This document shows positions 17,600 to 26,375 of a stretch of 64,000 nt of DNA, in pieces. Each line of letters opens with the position of its first letter. The first letter of the stretch is position 1. A program made the position numbers and the translations under genes. The stretch comes from M1-B18 sp048264125 (GTDB taxonomy: Bacteria; Bacillota; Clostridia; Peptostreptococcales; Natronincolaceae). The notes beneath the pieces are model-generated. The model saw only the letters and a list, made by a program, of their open reading frames with translations, did not search any database and was not told where the DNA came from. The stretch spans positions 124,001-188,000 of the forward strand of contig JBLXDM010000009.1 in assembly GCA_048264125.1 (NCBI GenBank), written 5' to 3'.

Positions 17600-19195
17600 T
17601 TATATTAAGGGAGCGTATTTTTGAATTATCGTCTCAGCCACCTTAATACCGTCTACGGCTGCCGACACAATCCCACCGGCATAGCCTGCCCCTTCTCCAG
17701 TTGGATATAAGCCCCTTATGCTGCTCTCCAGCCCCTCATCCCTTACAATTCTAATAGGGGAGGAGCTTCGGGTTTCTACCCCCGTCATTATAGCATCCCC
17801 CATAGCAAAGCCCTTCAGCTTCCTTTCCAGTGCCACAATCCCCGTTTTCATGGTCTCTATAACATACTCCGGAAGGCAGTCCTTCAAATCCGTAAGTGTA
17901 ACCCCCGGCTGGTAGGAGGGCTTTACTGTGCCTATAGCTGTGGAGGGTATGCCCTTCAAAAAGTCCTTAACCAGCTGGGCTGGTGCTTTATAATTACTGC
18001 CCCCCAGTTTAAAGGCCTTTTCCTCCCAATGCCTTTGAAACTCAATACCTGCTAAGGGATGGTCGCTACCGAAGTCCTCCGGTCCTACCCCCACCAGCAA
18101 TGCACTGTTGGCATTTTCCTTGTCTCTGGCGTGATAGCTCATGCCATTGGTCACCAGCCTATTATCCTCTGAGGCAGCAGCCACCACCACGCCACCTGGA
18201 CACATACAGAAGGTATAGCAGGACCTTCCATTTGGCGCATGATAGGAGAGCTTATAGTCGGCAGCCCCCAAATTAGGATTTTCCGCTAAGCTGCGATATT
18301 GGCTTTTGTTCACCAACCCCTGGGGATGCTCTATCCTAACCCCTATAGAGAAGGGCTTTTGGGTAATGGTTGCGCCACTGTCAAACAGCATTCTAAAGGT
18401 ATCCCTTGCGCTATGGCCTATAGCCAATACAACAGCCTCAGCAGGAATCAGCTCCGTTTCATTTACTCTCACACCAACCACTTTATTTGCTTCCTGCTTT
18501 AAATCCGTTACCTTGCTTTCAAATCTTACCTCTCCACCTAAAGCAATAATTCTTTTTCTTATCCCCTTCACTACTGCCCTGAGGATATCGGTGCCCACAT
18601 GGGGCTTGTAATGATATAGTATTTCCGTTGGCGCTCCTGCCCCTACCAGTTCCTCCAAAACCTTGCGGCATCTAAGGTCCTTTATTTGAGTGGTCAGCTT
18701 TCCATCGGAAAAGGTTCCGGCACCGCCTTCACCAAACTGTACATTTGATTCGGGATTCAAGACTCCGGTTTTCCAGAAGCCCTCAATATCCTCAGCTCTT
18801 CTGTCAACATCTCTGCCTCTTTCCAGTAGCAAGGGCCTGTAGCCCCTTTCCGCCAGCAGCAATGCGGCAAATAATCCGGCAGGACCTGAGCCTATTACTA
18901 CCGGAGGATTAGAGAGCCTTAAATCACCCTCCTCTACATGGGGATAGCTCATATCCGGCGTTATTACTATACTCGACTCCTTAAGCTTAGACAGTATCTC
19001 ATCTTCAGCGGCAACCCTTACATCAATTGTGTATACAAAATATATCTGCTCCTTCTTTCTAGCATCTATAGATTGCTTAAAGATTTTGTATTCAAGCATT
19101 TCCTCTTCAGAAACCTGTAGCTTTTTAATAATGGCATTTTTCAACGCCCCTTCATCTGAATCAATTGGCAGCTTTATTTCCGAAATTCGTAGCAT
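17600..19195 (-). CDS. FAD-dependent dehydrogenase (COG2509-like)
   Basis: The protein has 531 residues. An N-terminal domain of about 95 residues precedes a dinucleotide-binding Rossmann motif VVIGSGPAGLFAALLLAERGY, with the family features FGEGGAGTFSDGKL, a middle segment FCMCPGGVVVAAA and the C-terminal FAD contact PTGEGAGYAGGI. This matches the widespread group of uncharacterised FAD-dependent dehydrogenases, and the reaction is unknown. I chose the ATG at 19195 because AGAGGAAG lies just upstream; a start 28 codons earlier would overlap the neighbouring gene. It probably shares a transcript with the next flavoprotein, 35 bases upstream. Confidence 0.92.
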   Translation of the reverse strand: MLRISEIKLPIDSDEGALKNAIIKKLQVSEEEMLEYKIFKQSIDARKKEQIYFVYTIDVRVAAEDEILSKLKESSIVITPDMSYPHVEEGDLRLSNPPVVIGSGPAGLFAALLLAERGYRPLLLERGRDVDRRAEDIEGFWKTGVLNPESNVQFGEGGAGTFSDGKLTTQIKDLRCRKVLEELVGAGAPTEILYHYKPHVGTDILRAVVKGIRKRIIALGGEVRFESKVTDLKQEANKVVGVRVNETELIPAEAVVLAIGHSARDTFRMLFDSGATITQKPFSIGVRIEHPQGLVNKSQYRSLAENPNLGAADYKLSYHAPNGRSCYTFCMCPGGVVVAAASEDNRLVTNGMSYHARDKENANSALLVGVGPEDFGSDHPLAGIEFQRHWEEKAFKLGGSNYKAPAQLVKDFLKGIPSTAIGTVKPSYQPGVTLTDLKDCLPEYVIETMKTGIVALERKLKGFAMGDAIMTGVETRSSSPIRIVRDEGLESSIRGLYPTGEGAGYAGGIVSAAVDGIKVAETIIQKYAPLI

Positions 19196-19230
19196 TCTTC
19201 TTCCTCTTCTCTGTATGATATCTATGTTGA

Positions 19231-20466
19231 TTATTTTGCGGCATTTTCTCCCGCTACATAGCCCGATGACCAGGCCCATTGTAGATTAAAGCCGCCGCAG
19301 TCACCGTCTATATCAATTAGCTCTCCAGCAATGTATAGGCCTGGGACCAGCTTGGACTCCATTGTCTTAGCATCTATTTCCGTTACCCTGACTCCTCCGG
19401 CGGTTACCTGGGCATTATCCCAGGACTGAGTTCCGATGATAGGGAAGCGCCAGCTCTTCAGCAGCCTCACGATATTTTCAATCTCCTTCACTGAAGCCTC
19501 CATGGCCTTTTTCTGTATATTGCCACACCCAGCCTCCTTCAGCACCACAGGTATGAGCTTTTTGTTGATTAGTCCGATAAAGGAGAGCTCCAGCGTCTTC
19601 TCAGGATGATAGGCCAGCCTAAGCTCTATTAGCTCCTTTAGCTCCTCCCTTTTAAGCTGTGGGAACATGTCCAGCTGCAGCCAGGGTTGATTTTTCTTCA
19701 TCAGCTCACTATTAGCTCCTCGGCTCAGCTGCAGGATAGGTGGACCGGATATGCCGTAGTCGGTGAAGAGGATTTCTCCTCCCTCTATACGAATAGGATT
19801 GCTATTGACCTCTAGGGCAGCTTCTCCTATAAATTTAACCCCCGAAAGCTGCTTTAAAAAGTCTGACTTCAGCCTCAGCTGCACCAAAGCAGGAAAGGGC
19901 TCCTCTATAGTATGACCAAGGGACTCAACCAATGTATAGCCAATGCCGTTGGAGCCCAGCTTTGGGCTGGCCTTTCCTCCTGTGGCAACTACTACCCTGT
20001 CGGCCCTCTGGCTGCTGCCGTCCTGAAGCTTTACCTGAAAGCCCTCGTTGGTTTTTTTTATGGCTATAGCCTCTGCCTCAACAATTTCCTGTATGCCCAG
20101 CTGCTGGAGCTCATACCTCAATAGCTCCAGTACACTGCCGGCCTGGTCGGAATTGGGGAAGACCTTCCCACCTTCCTCCACCTTACAGTGCACGCCTAAA
20201 AACTCAAAGAAATCCATCGTCTGATTGACGTCAAACTGCCCCAAAGCGCCGAAGGCAAACTTTGGATTGCTGCCATGAAAATGCTTTATGTCGGTATGTA
20301 TATTCGTAATATTACAACGGCCATTACCCGTTGCCAGTATTTTTTTCCCTACACGATTCATTCTTTCCAGTATAATAACCTCGGCATTATTTCTGGCGGC
20401 GGCTATGGCTGCCGTCATACCGGCAGCTCCACCGCCAATAACAATAACCCTCTTTTTATTTATCAT
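19231..20466 (-). CDS. HI0933/YhiN-type flavoprotein
   Basis: The protein has 411 residues. It opens with a FAD Rossmann motif VIVIGGGAAGMTAAIAAARN, continues with MNRVGKKILATGNGRCNITN (the hallmark of the HI0933 family) and ends with the C-terminal FAD contact DIDGDCGGFNLQWAWSSG. Family members bind FAD, and one branch (BaiN) reduces bile-acid intermediates, but most have no known substrate. It is the upstream member of a pair of FAD proteins that probably arose independently and now share a transcript. Confidence 0.93.
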   Translation of the reverse strand: MINKKRVIVIGGGAAGMTAAIAAARNNAEVIILERMNRVGKKILATGNGRCNITNIHTDIKHFHGSNPKFAFGALGQFDVNQTMDFFEFLGVHCKVEEGGKVFPNSDQAGSVLELLRYELQQLGIQEIVEAEAIAIKKTNEGFQVKLQDGSSQRADRVVVATGGKASPKLGSNGIGYTLVESLGHTIEEPFPALVQLRLKSDFLKQLSGVKFIGEAALEVNSNPIRIEGGEILFTDYGISGPPILQLSRGANSELMKKNQPWLQLDMFPQLKREELKELIELRLAYHPEKTLELSFIGLINKKLIPVVLKEAGCGNIQKKAMEASVKEIENIVRLLKSWRFPIIGTQSWDNAQVTAGGVRVTEIDAKTMESKLVPGLYIAGELIDIDGDCGGFNLQWAWSSGYVAGENAAK

Positions 20467-20492
20467 CTGTGCATCACCCTTTTTCCTGTCAT

Positions 20493-20750
20493 TTATCCAC
20501 CGGCCCTCATAAACTTCAAACGAAATTTATGCACCATGGATTTTAGTATGGTGTCATCGGCGTGGAAGGTAATTTTTGTTTCATGGATTCTTATAGAGCC
20601 TAAGGTCCCATAGCCCTTAATAAGCTCCACCTCCCAGTCCTCACCTGTATAGCTGCCCTTATCGGTTAAATTGCCTCCGATAGAAGAAAAATATTCCTCA
20701 AACTCCCAGGGGGCGATTCCCCTCATAATCACTACTTCCTTTTCCCTCAT
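20493..20750 (-). CDS. Conserved-looking small protein of unknown function
   Basis: The protein has 85 residues, is soluble and has no Cys. It has a mixed alpha/beta composition with APWEFEEYFSSIGG in the middle and ends in basic residues. It resembles short domains associated with molybdopterin or MoaD-like proteins, but that assignment is weak. The ATG at 20750 is preceded by GGTGG. A second ATG eight codons later has AAGGA ten bases upstream and is an equally good start. It lies 26 bases before the HI0933-type gene. Confidence 0.6.
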   Translation of the reverse strand: MREKEVVIMRGIAPWEFEEYFSSIGGNLTDKGSYTGEDWEVELIKGYGTLGSIRIHETKITFHADDTILKSMVHKFRLKFMRAGG

Positions 20751-20836
20751 AATACACCACCCTATTCTTTATCCATGCCCTTATTATAATAGTATATAAG
20801 GCTATTATACAATATTTTCTAGCGATACAAAAATAA

Positions 20837-20866
20837 ATCAGACCCCCAAAGGAGATCTGATTAAAT
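20837..20866 (-). terminator. Terminator after the LiaF-like gene
   Basis: On the minus strand CAGATCTCC and GGGGTCTG form a stem interrupted by mismatches, with AATCAGA/TCTGATT at its base. TTTATTTTTG follows. It lies about 20 bases after the stop of the gene on its right. Confidence 0.6.
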
Positions 20867-20885
20867 ACAATATTTACAATAGCAT

Positions 20886-21800
20886 TTACTTTATATGCTT
20901 AAACTCAATTTCACCCCTATTAAAGAGATACAGCTTATATTTACCCTCACCCAGCATTAATGTAGCTCTTTTATTTGAGGCATCCTCTTCAAATACCCAT
21001 TCTACATTACCACCAAGCTGGTAATTCTCCCTCAGGGTTGCCTCCACATTAAGATTTGCATCAGCATCGGCATTTACCACTATCGGGCCGCTGTTATCCA
21101 CCAGCATATTTCGTTGCAGGGCTCCTGAATTTAATTCTATCTGCTGCCAGCTGTTGGAGGCTCGCTTTATTTCAACCTCTATATCCGGCGGCAGAATAAC
21201 GGTATATTTCAACCTATTTACTCCCTGATTGAATTCCGATACCTTTGGCAGCTCCTTAAACTGAACCAGCAAAGTGTTGTCGATCCTTCTAGAAACTACA
21301 TTTTCAGCTGCTGTCAGTGCATCTATCTTTTCCTGACCATAGGTAAATATCTCACCGTCTCCAAATATCTCTATGCTTCCGGACTTATGCCCGTTAAAGC
21401 TAAAGGTGGCGTTTGAAAGCTCCAATACGATTTTATCTATACCTGCATCGATTTCAATGCTTCTATCCTTTAGGCTAAAGCTGTGATCCTGTCCAGCTAC
21501 CATTGCTTTAACCCGCGGCAGCAGATCAACAACGGAGACAGTATATACTCCAAAGCTGGTGAAGGCTATGACCACAATCATAAACATGCTGAATACATCG
21601 TATTTAACCTTTGGGTGCTCCTCCTTGGAGAAATAGATATGTGCCAGTATTTCAAGCCCCATTATAATCAAAAGGACAGGCCACCACTTAAATAATGCTT
21701 CAACTAGGGGAAATCCGCTAATTAGGGAGCTTAATAACACTATCCCTATCGCTATTAAAAGTAACCCCATAGAAAAGGTGCCTACTCTCCATCTCCTCAT
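20886..21800 (-). CDS. Membrane protein with LiaI/LiaF-like N-terminus and beta-rich tail
   Basis: The protein has 304 residues. Three hydrophobic segments (about 8-30, 34-55 and 70-92) include FKWWPVLLIIMGLEIL, the signature of LiaI/LiaF-type membrane regions. The remaining 200 residues are beta-rich, with the repeating short strands seen in adhesin-like or LiaF C-terminal domains. In other Firmicutes such proteins restrain envelope-stress sensors. Here it closes an ECF sigma operon, so a role in sensing or answering envelope stress is plausible. It overlaps the preceding gene by four bases (ATGA). Confidence 0.8.
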   Translation of the reverse strand: MRRWRVGTFSMGLLLIAIGIVLLSSLISGFPLVEALFKWWPVLLIIMGLEILAHIYFSKEEHPKVKYDVFSMFMIVVIAFTSFGVYTVSVVDLLPRVKAMVAGQDHSFSLKDRSIEIDAGIDKIVLELSNATFSFNGHKSGSIEIFGDGEIFTYGQEKIDALTAAENVVSRRIDNTLLVQFKELPKVSEFNQGVNRLKYTVILPPDIEVEIKRASNSWQQIELNSGALQRNMLVDNSGPIVVNADADANLNVEATLRENYQLGGNVEWVFEEDASNKRATLMLGEGKYKLYLFNRGEIEFKHIK

Positions 21801-22282
21801 TCCTGATCAGCTCCTTTTTCCATCTTGCCGCCAGCTAAAAGCTTAATACCACCTATGATAAATAATACGGCCACTATCCCTGTTTGAATGTAATTTCTGA
21901 TATAATATGGCAAAAATTGGCTAACCATAGGAAGGGCGATACGGTTTAGAATCATAATGCCACCTATAACAATCAATCCATAGGCGATAACCTTATTTTG
22001 AGCTATACTGAAGTCTTTGTCGGCAAACCATTTGACAGGTAAAATATCGTGATCCTCCAGGGGCTCTTCTCCATTTAGCTTACGTAGCGCATCAAAGAAG
22101 CTATAAAACCATACTATGGGCAAAGCAAAGAACACAAGGCTTATGCCTAAAAAATCTGAGATTACAATCGGTAAAAAGAATAAACACATCAATTGTAGCC
22201 CCTGTCGCTTTAAGCCCAGATACATATGGGCTGCCCCCGGTATAAAGGAGCACAATACTCCGAAAAATCTACTTTTTCTCAT
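21797..22282 (-). CDS. TM2-like integral membrane protein
   Basis: The protein has 161 residues. The N-terminal part (SFIPGAAHMYLGLKRQGLQLM) matches TM2-type proteins, in which a short helix hairpin follows P-G-x-G/H-x-x-Y-x-G. About five hydrophobic segments are visible (near 10-20, 30-45, 48-64, 97-115 and 130-150). The function is unknown. It overlaps the anti-sigma gene by 14 bases and the next gene by four, so it belongs firmly to the ECF sigma operon. Confidence 0.8.
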   Translation of the reverse strand: MRKSRFFGVLCSFIPGAAHMYLGLKRQGLQLMCLFFLPIVISDFLGISLVFFALPIVWFYSFFDALRKLNGEEPLEDHDILPVKWFADKDFSIAQNKVIAYGLIVIGGIMILNRIALPMVSQFLPYYIRNYIQTGIVAVLFIIGGIKLLAGGKMEKGADQE

Positions 22283-22775
22283 TTAAGTCACTCCTTTTGT
22301 TTTTCTTTATAATATCTAAAAATTGAAAGGTTGAATTCAATCTATCAGACCATCTGTTATTGACCACAATTTCAACTCTTTGGGTGGAATTGGCGATTTC
22401 CTCTGCGGCCTTCGGCATAGATTCGCCTACTAAATCAAATATGCCATAGTGAAATAAAATTACAGTTATACTGGCAGCGATGGTATAATACTTAAATATT
22501 TGCTGCTTTCCTCTTTTTCTTTCCTTAGGGGACTGGAGCCCATCACTTTTCTGCTGATGCTTTTTGTCTGCTGCAACCAGCTGCATCACATCATCGGTAA
22601 AGCCTTCAGGTATAAAGCCCTCTGATGTCATGTAGTCGGAGGCTTCTATAATTGAGAGATAGCATGCCATACATTCATCACATTGACACAGATGCTCCTC
22701 CATTTCGGCTGTCTGGTTTCCCTCTGTAGCCGCCTCAGCGTAAAGCTTCCATTCCTCATAGCTATAATGCTTCAT
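22269..22775 (-). CDS. Zinc-binding anti-sigma factor
   Basis: The protein has 168 residues. The N-terminal zinc-binding anti-sigma domain carries HLCQCDEC, the HX3CX2C motif, at about residues 30-37. A membrane helix (YYTIAASITVILFHYGIF) lies near residue 105, and an external tail follows. It should hold the ECF sigma factor inactive at the membrane until a signal arrives. I chose the ATG at 22775, with GGGAGGGTTAATGAG upstream. An earlier start would run through the sigma gene. The gene begins 5 bases after the sigma stop. Confidence 0.9.
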   Translation of the reverse strand: MKHYSYEEWKLYAEAATEGNQTAEMEEHLCQCDECMACYLSIIEASDYMTSEGFIPEGFTDDVMQLVAADKKHQQKSDGLQSPKERKRGKQQIFKYYTIAASITVILFHYGIFDLVGESMPKAAEEIANSTQRVEIVVNNRWSDRLNSTFQFLDIIKKNKRSDLNEKK

Positions 22776-22779
22776 CTCA

Positions 22780-23328
22780 TTAACCCTCCCTCCAGGCATC
22801 CTTAAATAGCTTCTTTGCCCTATACAGCCTTGTCTCGATGGTTCTGACGCTAACACCCTCTTCTGCCGCAATTTCTTGATAATTCATGTTTTTTATATAG
22901 TATTTATCTATTACCGATCCATATATAGAAGGCAGCCGGTTGCACAATTCCTTTACCCTATCGGCCTCTTCTGCTTTAATCATTTTTTCCTCAATGAGAT
23001 CCTCTTCGGCGGCTATGCCTTCCCGCATATCCTCTAAATAAATAACTCTGTCAATTGCTCCTTCCCTGCTGTTTTTTCTTTTCCAGTCAATAGCCTTATT
23101 AACTGCTATTTTACCAATCCAGCTTTTAAAGCTGCCCTGCCTATAGGTAGAAAGGGAGCGATACACCTGTAGGAAGGTTTCCTGTGCCACATTTTCGGTT
23201 TCTTCAGTATTCTTAATGATATTAAATATGATTGCAAAAACATATCTTTTATAGCCGTCGACAATGCTGCGAAAGGCCTCCTGATTTCCAGACAAGGCAT
23301 TATTGATTATAATCTCTTCTGATGTCAT
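22780..23328 (-). CDS. ECF-type RNA polymerase sigma factor
   Basis: The protein has 182 residues with only regions 2 and 4. Region 2 (about 8-90) includes FAIIFNIIKNTEETENVAQETFL, where the -10 element is recognised, and SFKSWIGKIAVNKAIDWKR. Region 4 (about 120-180) contains the helix-turn-helix MNYQEIAAEEGVSVRTIETRLYRAKK. The ATG is preceded by GGAGGGG. It heads a four-gene operon with its zinc anti-sigma factor and two membrane proteins. A possible self-recognised promoter lies just upstream. Confidence 0.96.
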   Translation of the reverse strand: MTSEEIIINNALSGNQEAFRSIVDGYKRYVFAIIFNIIKNTEETENVAQETFLQVYRSLSTYRQGSFKSWIGKIAVNKAIDWKRKNSREGAIDRVIYLEDMREGIAAEEDLIEEKMIKAEEADRVKELCNRLPSIYGSVIDKYYIKNMNYQEIAAEEGVSVRTIETRLYRAKKLFKDAWREG

Positions 23329-23357
23329 AGCTCCCCTCCTTTCGGCCTCTACAACAA

Positions 23358-23385
23358 TAGACGTTGCATTCTGTAAAAACCCTTC
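23358..23385 (-). promoter_or_regulatory. Candidate ECF-type promoter
   Basis: On the minus strand GAAGGGTTTTT (23375-23385) and CGTCTA (23358-23363) are 11 bases apart. A T-rich -35 and a CGTC -10 are typical of ECF-recognised promoters, so the sigma operon may activate itself. It is a candidate by pattern only. Confidence 0.4.
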
Positions 23386-23410
23386 AAATTTTTTAGAGAA
23401 TTCTTATATG

Positions 23411-23592
23411 AGGAAACTGCATATTACCATGGGAGTGCATATATATATATTAGTTTATACAAAGTTAAAAGTTTATCGCGCATTGTCTAGGGCTAATAAC
23501 CTTTTAAATTCAATGAATTAGCCCGTGGACACTAAGCAGGAAACTTTTGACTTTGTATAAACATACCACTCACCTTTATTATGCAATTTCCT
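23411..23592. repeat. Imperfect inverted repeat element of about 182 bp carrying copy B of the 55-bp repeat
   Basis: The right arm (23538-23592) matches 8257-8311 with two differences. The left arm (23411-23475) is an imperfect inverted copy that begins AGGAAACTGCAT and contains TTTATACAAAGT. The 62-base middle has no open reading frame. The structure is what a MITE-like element with long ends would look like. It fills most of the 330-base gap between the sigma gene and the MATE gene. Confidence 0.75.
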
Positions 23593-23611
23593 CTGCTGAT
23601 TAAAGTATAAC

Positions 23612-23645
23612 AAAAAACCTGTGATGATATCATCACAGGTTTTTT
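23612..23645. terminator. Bidirectional terminator
   Basis: AAAAAA, then CCTGTGATG/CATCACAGG as a perfect 9-bp stem with a 4-base loop, then TTTTTT. It ends the MATE gene on the minus strand, 14 bases after its stop. Confidence 0.92.
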
Positions 23646-23658
23646 ATAATATTATTTA

Positions 23659-25026
23659 TTAAATTTCCAATATTAAATTATTGGCATCATGCTGCCTGGA
23701 AAGCTTTCTTAGCTCCGCCATTATCCATATACCAGTAATAATCGACGATAGTCCATCCGCCACAGGTCCTGCATACATCACTCCGTTAAGACCGAAGAAT
23801 TTAGGCAATATCAGTATTGAAGGTATCAATATCAGCACCTGCCTTGAAAGACTCAGCAATGCAGCATGCTTTGGTCTTCCTATGGCTTGAAAATAGTTGG
23901 CGGATATAATCTGGAAGCCTATAATCGGCATCAGCATCAGGTAATATTTCAAAGCCCTGGTTCCAATATCTATCAGCTCAGGGTCCTTATTAAACAACGA
24001 AACCAGCTGAACAGGCACCATCCTCGTCATAATATAGCCTACTGCAACAATAAGGGTAGCACCGAAGATTCCCAGCTTTAGGGCCTCCCTAACTCTATCA
24101 TATTTACGAGCACCATAATTGTATCCAATTATTGGCTGAACCCCTTGATTCACACCAAAAACCGGCATCAATATCAATGTGCTGATACTGGTTACAACAC
24201 CCATTCCTGAAATGGCTATATCGCCGCCATAGGTCCTAAGGGATTTATTAAGAACCACATTTAAAAGCCCAGCCGCCATCTGCATTGCAAAGGGTGCAGC
24301 ACCTAATGCAACAATCTTATAAATGGTTGACATTTGAAGCTTCATATTCTTGATTCTGATTTTCAAGGTGCTTCTACCGCCAAGGAAATGATACAGAACC
24401 CATGCAGCTGAAACGGCCTGTGATATTATAGTCGCCAGTGCTGCTCCCCTCATGCCCCAATTAAAAACAAATATAAATATTGGGTCCAAAATAGTATTCA
24501 AAACTGCTCCTATCAGCATTGTTAGCATTGCAATTTTGGGATTACCCTCTGCTCTGATAAAATTATTCATACCAAAGCCAATGGATAGGAAGGTTGATCC
24601 CAATAATATTATTTGTAAATACGACTTTGCATAGGGCAAAACATCATTGCTGGCACCAAAGGCCTTTAATAAGGGATCAATAAAGATTAGTCCCACAGCT
24701 GTAATAGCAACTGAAATTACTACTAAAAGCACCAGAGCATTGCCCATAATCAGCTCCGCTTCCTCCTTGTTTTGCTCCCCAAGCTTAATAGATATCAGGG
24801 AATTTGCTCCAAGGCCTATTAGCATAGCACAGGCCATAATTGCTAGCATTATGGGAAATCCGATGCTTATGCCGGCGATTCCAAGGGTTCCTACACCATT
24901 ACCTATAAAAATTCTATCTACAATATTGTATAATGCATTTACCAGCATTCCGATTATAGCCGGTACGGAGAATTTCAATAGTAGCTTAGATACCTTTTCT
25001 TCTCCCAGTTGTTTTGTTTGATCCAT
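23659..25026 (-). CDS. MATE-family efflux transporter
   Basis: The protein has 455 residues with about 12 membrane segments arranged as two six-helix halves. Family signs include KFSVPAIIGMLVNALYNIVDRIFIG in the first helix and the GVNQGVQPIIGYNYGARKYDRV segment that opens the second half. MATE pumps export drugs or metabolites using Na+ or H+ gradients. AAGGAGATGGAAGT precedes the ATG. The gene follows a MarR regulator by about 85 bases, so a multidrug-responsive pair is likely. The substrate is unknown. Confidence 0.95.
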   Translation of the reverse strand: MDQTKQLGEEKVSKLLLKFSVPAIIGMLVNALYNIVDRIFIGNGVGTLGIAGISIGFPIMLAIMACAMLIGLGANSLISIKLGEQNKEEAELIMGNALVLLVVISVAITAVGLIFIDPLLKAFGASNDVLPYAKSYLQIILLGSTFLSIGFGMNNFIRAEGNPKIAMLTMLIGAVLNTILDPIFIFVFNWGMRGAALATIISQAVSAAWVLYHFLGGRSTLKIRIKNMKLQMSTIYKIVALGAAPFAMQMAAGLLNVVLNKSLRTYGGDIAISGMGVVTSISTLILMPVFGVNQGVQPIIGYNYGARKYDRVREALKLGIFGATLIVAVGYIMTRMVPVQLVSLFNKDPELIDIGTRALKYYLMLMPIIGFQIISANYFQAIGRPKHAALLSLSRQVLILIPSILILPKFFGLNGVMYAGPVADGLSSIITGIWIMAELRKLSRQHDANNLILEI

Positions 25027-25110
25027 ACTTCCATCTCCTTATTGATGTCTAAAATATTAATTGTTATATAGCTTTCCCTGAGCCTTATCATATTTTTAAT
25101 GAATAGGGCT

Positions 25111-25551
25111 CTAGCTCAGATTATCTATGATTTGCAAAAGCAATGAGGTTAATAACTCAACCTCCTCCTTTGATAATCCTGAAAGAGATTGATTGACTAC
25201 TCTGTCTCCAATACTTTTAAAATCAGGCATAAGCCCTCTAGATTCTGGGGTTAATACTATAATTTGTGATCTGCCATCGGTGGGATTAACTCGCTTATCA
25301 ATCAGTCCCCGCTTGAGGAGCTTGTCCAATATTCGGGTTATGGCAGGCCGCTCTACCCTTATGGCATCAGCTATTGACGCCGGAGTCATGCTTTCCTCTC
25401 CTCCGTCACAGCATTCCTGACGATACAAATATGTTAAAACCGCCCATTGAGCCGAGGTCAAGTCGTATTCCTTAAGCTGGTTCGTAAGCTCCCATTTCAT
25501 AAGATGGCTAGCTTTGTTTAATAGATGACCTATGCTGATACATCCTCCCAA
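25111..25551 (-). CDS. MarR-family transcriptional regulator
   Basis: The protein has 146 residues and carries a winged helix-turn-helix: DLTSAQWAVLTYLYRQE, then TPASIADAIRVERPAITRILDKLLKRGLI and the wing NPTDGRSQIIVLT. The start is a TTG with AGGAGG seven bases upstream. An out-of-frame ATG nearby does not lead into the domain. It should repress itself and the downstream MATE pump and release DNA when a ligand binds. A palindromic operator lies over the predicted transcription start. Confidence 0.95.
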   Translation of the reverse strand: MGGCISIGHLLNKASHLMKWELTNQLKEYDLTSAQWAVLTYLYRQECCDGGEESMTPASIADAIRVERPAITRILDKLLKRGLIDKRVNPTDGRSQIIVLTPESRGLMPDFKSIGDRVVNQSLSGLSKEEVELLTSLLLQIIDNLS

Positions 25552-25571
25552 GCCCTTACCTCCTCACATGA

Positions 25572-25621
25572 TTAACATGTTAACTACATTACATAATAAC
25601 TCTATTTTTTACTAATGTCAA
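25572..25621 (-). promoter_or_regulatory. Promoter and palindromic operator of the marR-MATE pair
   Basis: Consensus -35 TTGACA (25616-25621) and -10 TATTAT (25593-25598) are 17 bases apart. Ten bases beyond the -10, TTAACATGTTAA (25572-25583) is a perfect 12-bp palindrome at about +3 to +14, where MarR binding would block transcription. Confidence 0.8.
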
Positions 25622-25662
25622 CGAGGGTTAATTTTTTATCATATCAAAAAAATTAACCCTCG
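25622..25662. terminator. Terminator between ung and marR
   Basis: A perfect 16-bp stem (CGAGGGTTAATTTTTT with its complement) and a 9-base loop lie 15 bases after the ung stop. The T tract is built into the stem, so it works in either direction. Confidence 0.75.
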
Positions 25663-25676
25663 ATAAGCTGATTTTG

Positions 25677-26354
25677 CTATATATTTTCAAGTCTCCAATT
25701 TATAGGCTTCTGCCCTGTTGCTACTAAAAATTTATTGGCCTTTGAAAAGGGCCTGCTGCCGAAGAAGCCTCTATTTGCTGAAAAGGGACTGGGATGCGGT
25801 GCCTTTATAATATAGTGGCGCTTCTCCGTTATCAAGCCTTCCTTATCCTGTGCATGCTTCCCCCAAAGTATGAAAACCATTGGCCGCTCGCTTTTATTGA
25901 GGGCAGCTATTACCTTGTCGGTGAAGATCTCCCAGCCTAGACCCTTGTGGGAATTGGGCTCGCCTTTTCGGACGGTAAGCACCGTGTTCAGCAAAAGGAC
26001 CCCTTCTCTCGTCCAGCTCTCCAAATATCCGTGATTAGGAATCTCGTAGCCTAAATCCGCCTTTAGCTCCTTGAATATATTTTGAAGGGAGGGGGGTGGA
26101 TTAATTCCAGCCTTTACCGAAAAGCTCAAGCCATGGGCTTGTCCTGGACCATGGTAAGGGTCCTGACCAAGAATCACCACCTTGGCAGCCTCATAGCAGG
26201 TATAATGCAAAGCATTAAAGATATCAAACTTATCGGGATAGACCGTAGCACTTTTATATTCTTTAATTAGCTCCTCACGAAGCCCTTTGTAATAATCACT
26301 TTCAAATTCCTCACTCAAGAGCCCTTGCCAATCGTTACTTAGAATTGTCATCAT
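25677..26354 (-). CDS. ung: Uracil-DNA glycosylase, family 1
   Basis: The protein has 225 residues, the normal length. It removes uracil from DNA to begin base-excision repair. The catalytic water-activating motif GQDPYHGPGQAHGL (Asp and Tyr) lies near residue 62, with LLNTVLTV in the uracil pocket and HPSPFSANRGF as the His motif and DNA-intercalation loop near 190. GGGGGAAG precedes two consecutive ATG codons; the first is used here. It is a single gene flanked by a terminator. Confidence 0.98.
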   Translation of the reverse strand: MMTILSNDWQGLLSEEFESDYYKGLREELIKEYKSATVYPDKFDIFNALHYTCYEAAKVVILGQDPYHGPGQAHGLSFSVKAGINPPPSLQNIFKELKADLGYEIPNHGYLESWTREGVLLLNTVLTVRKGEPNSHKGLGWEIFTDKVIAALNKSERPMVFILWGKHAQDKEGLITEKRHYIIKAPHPSPFSANRGFFGSRPFSKANKFLVATGQKPINWRLENI

Positions 26355-26375
26355 ACTTCCCCCTTTTTCATCTGA

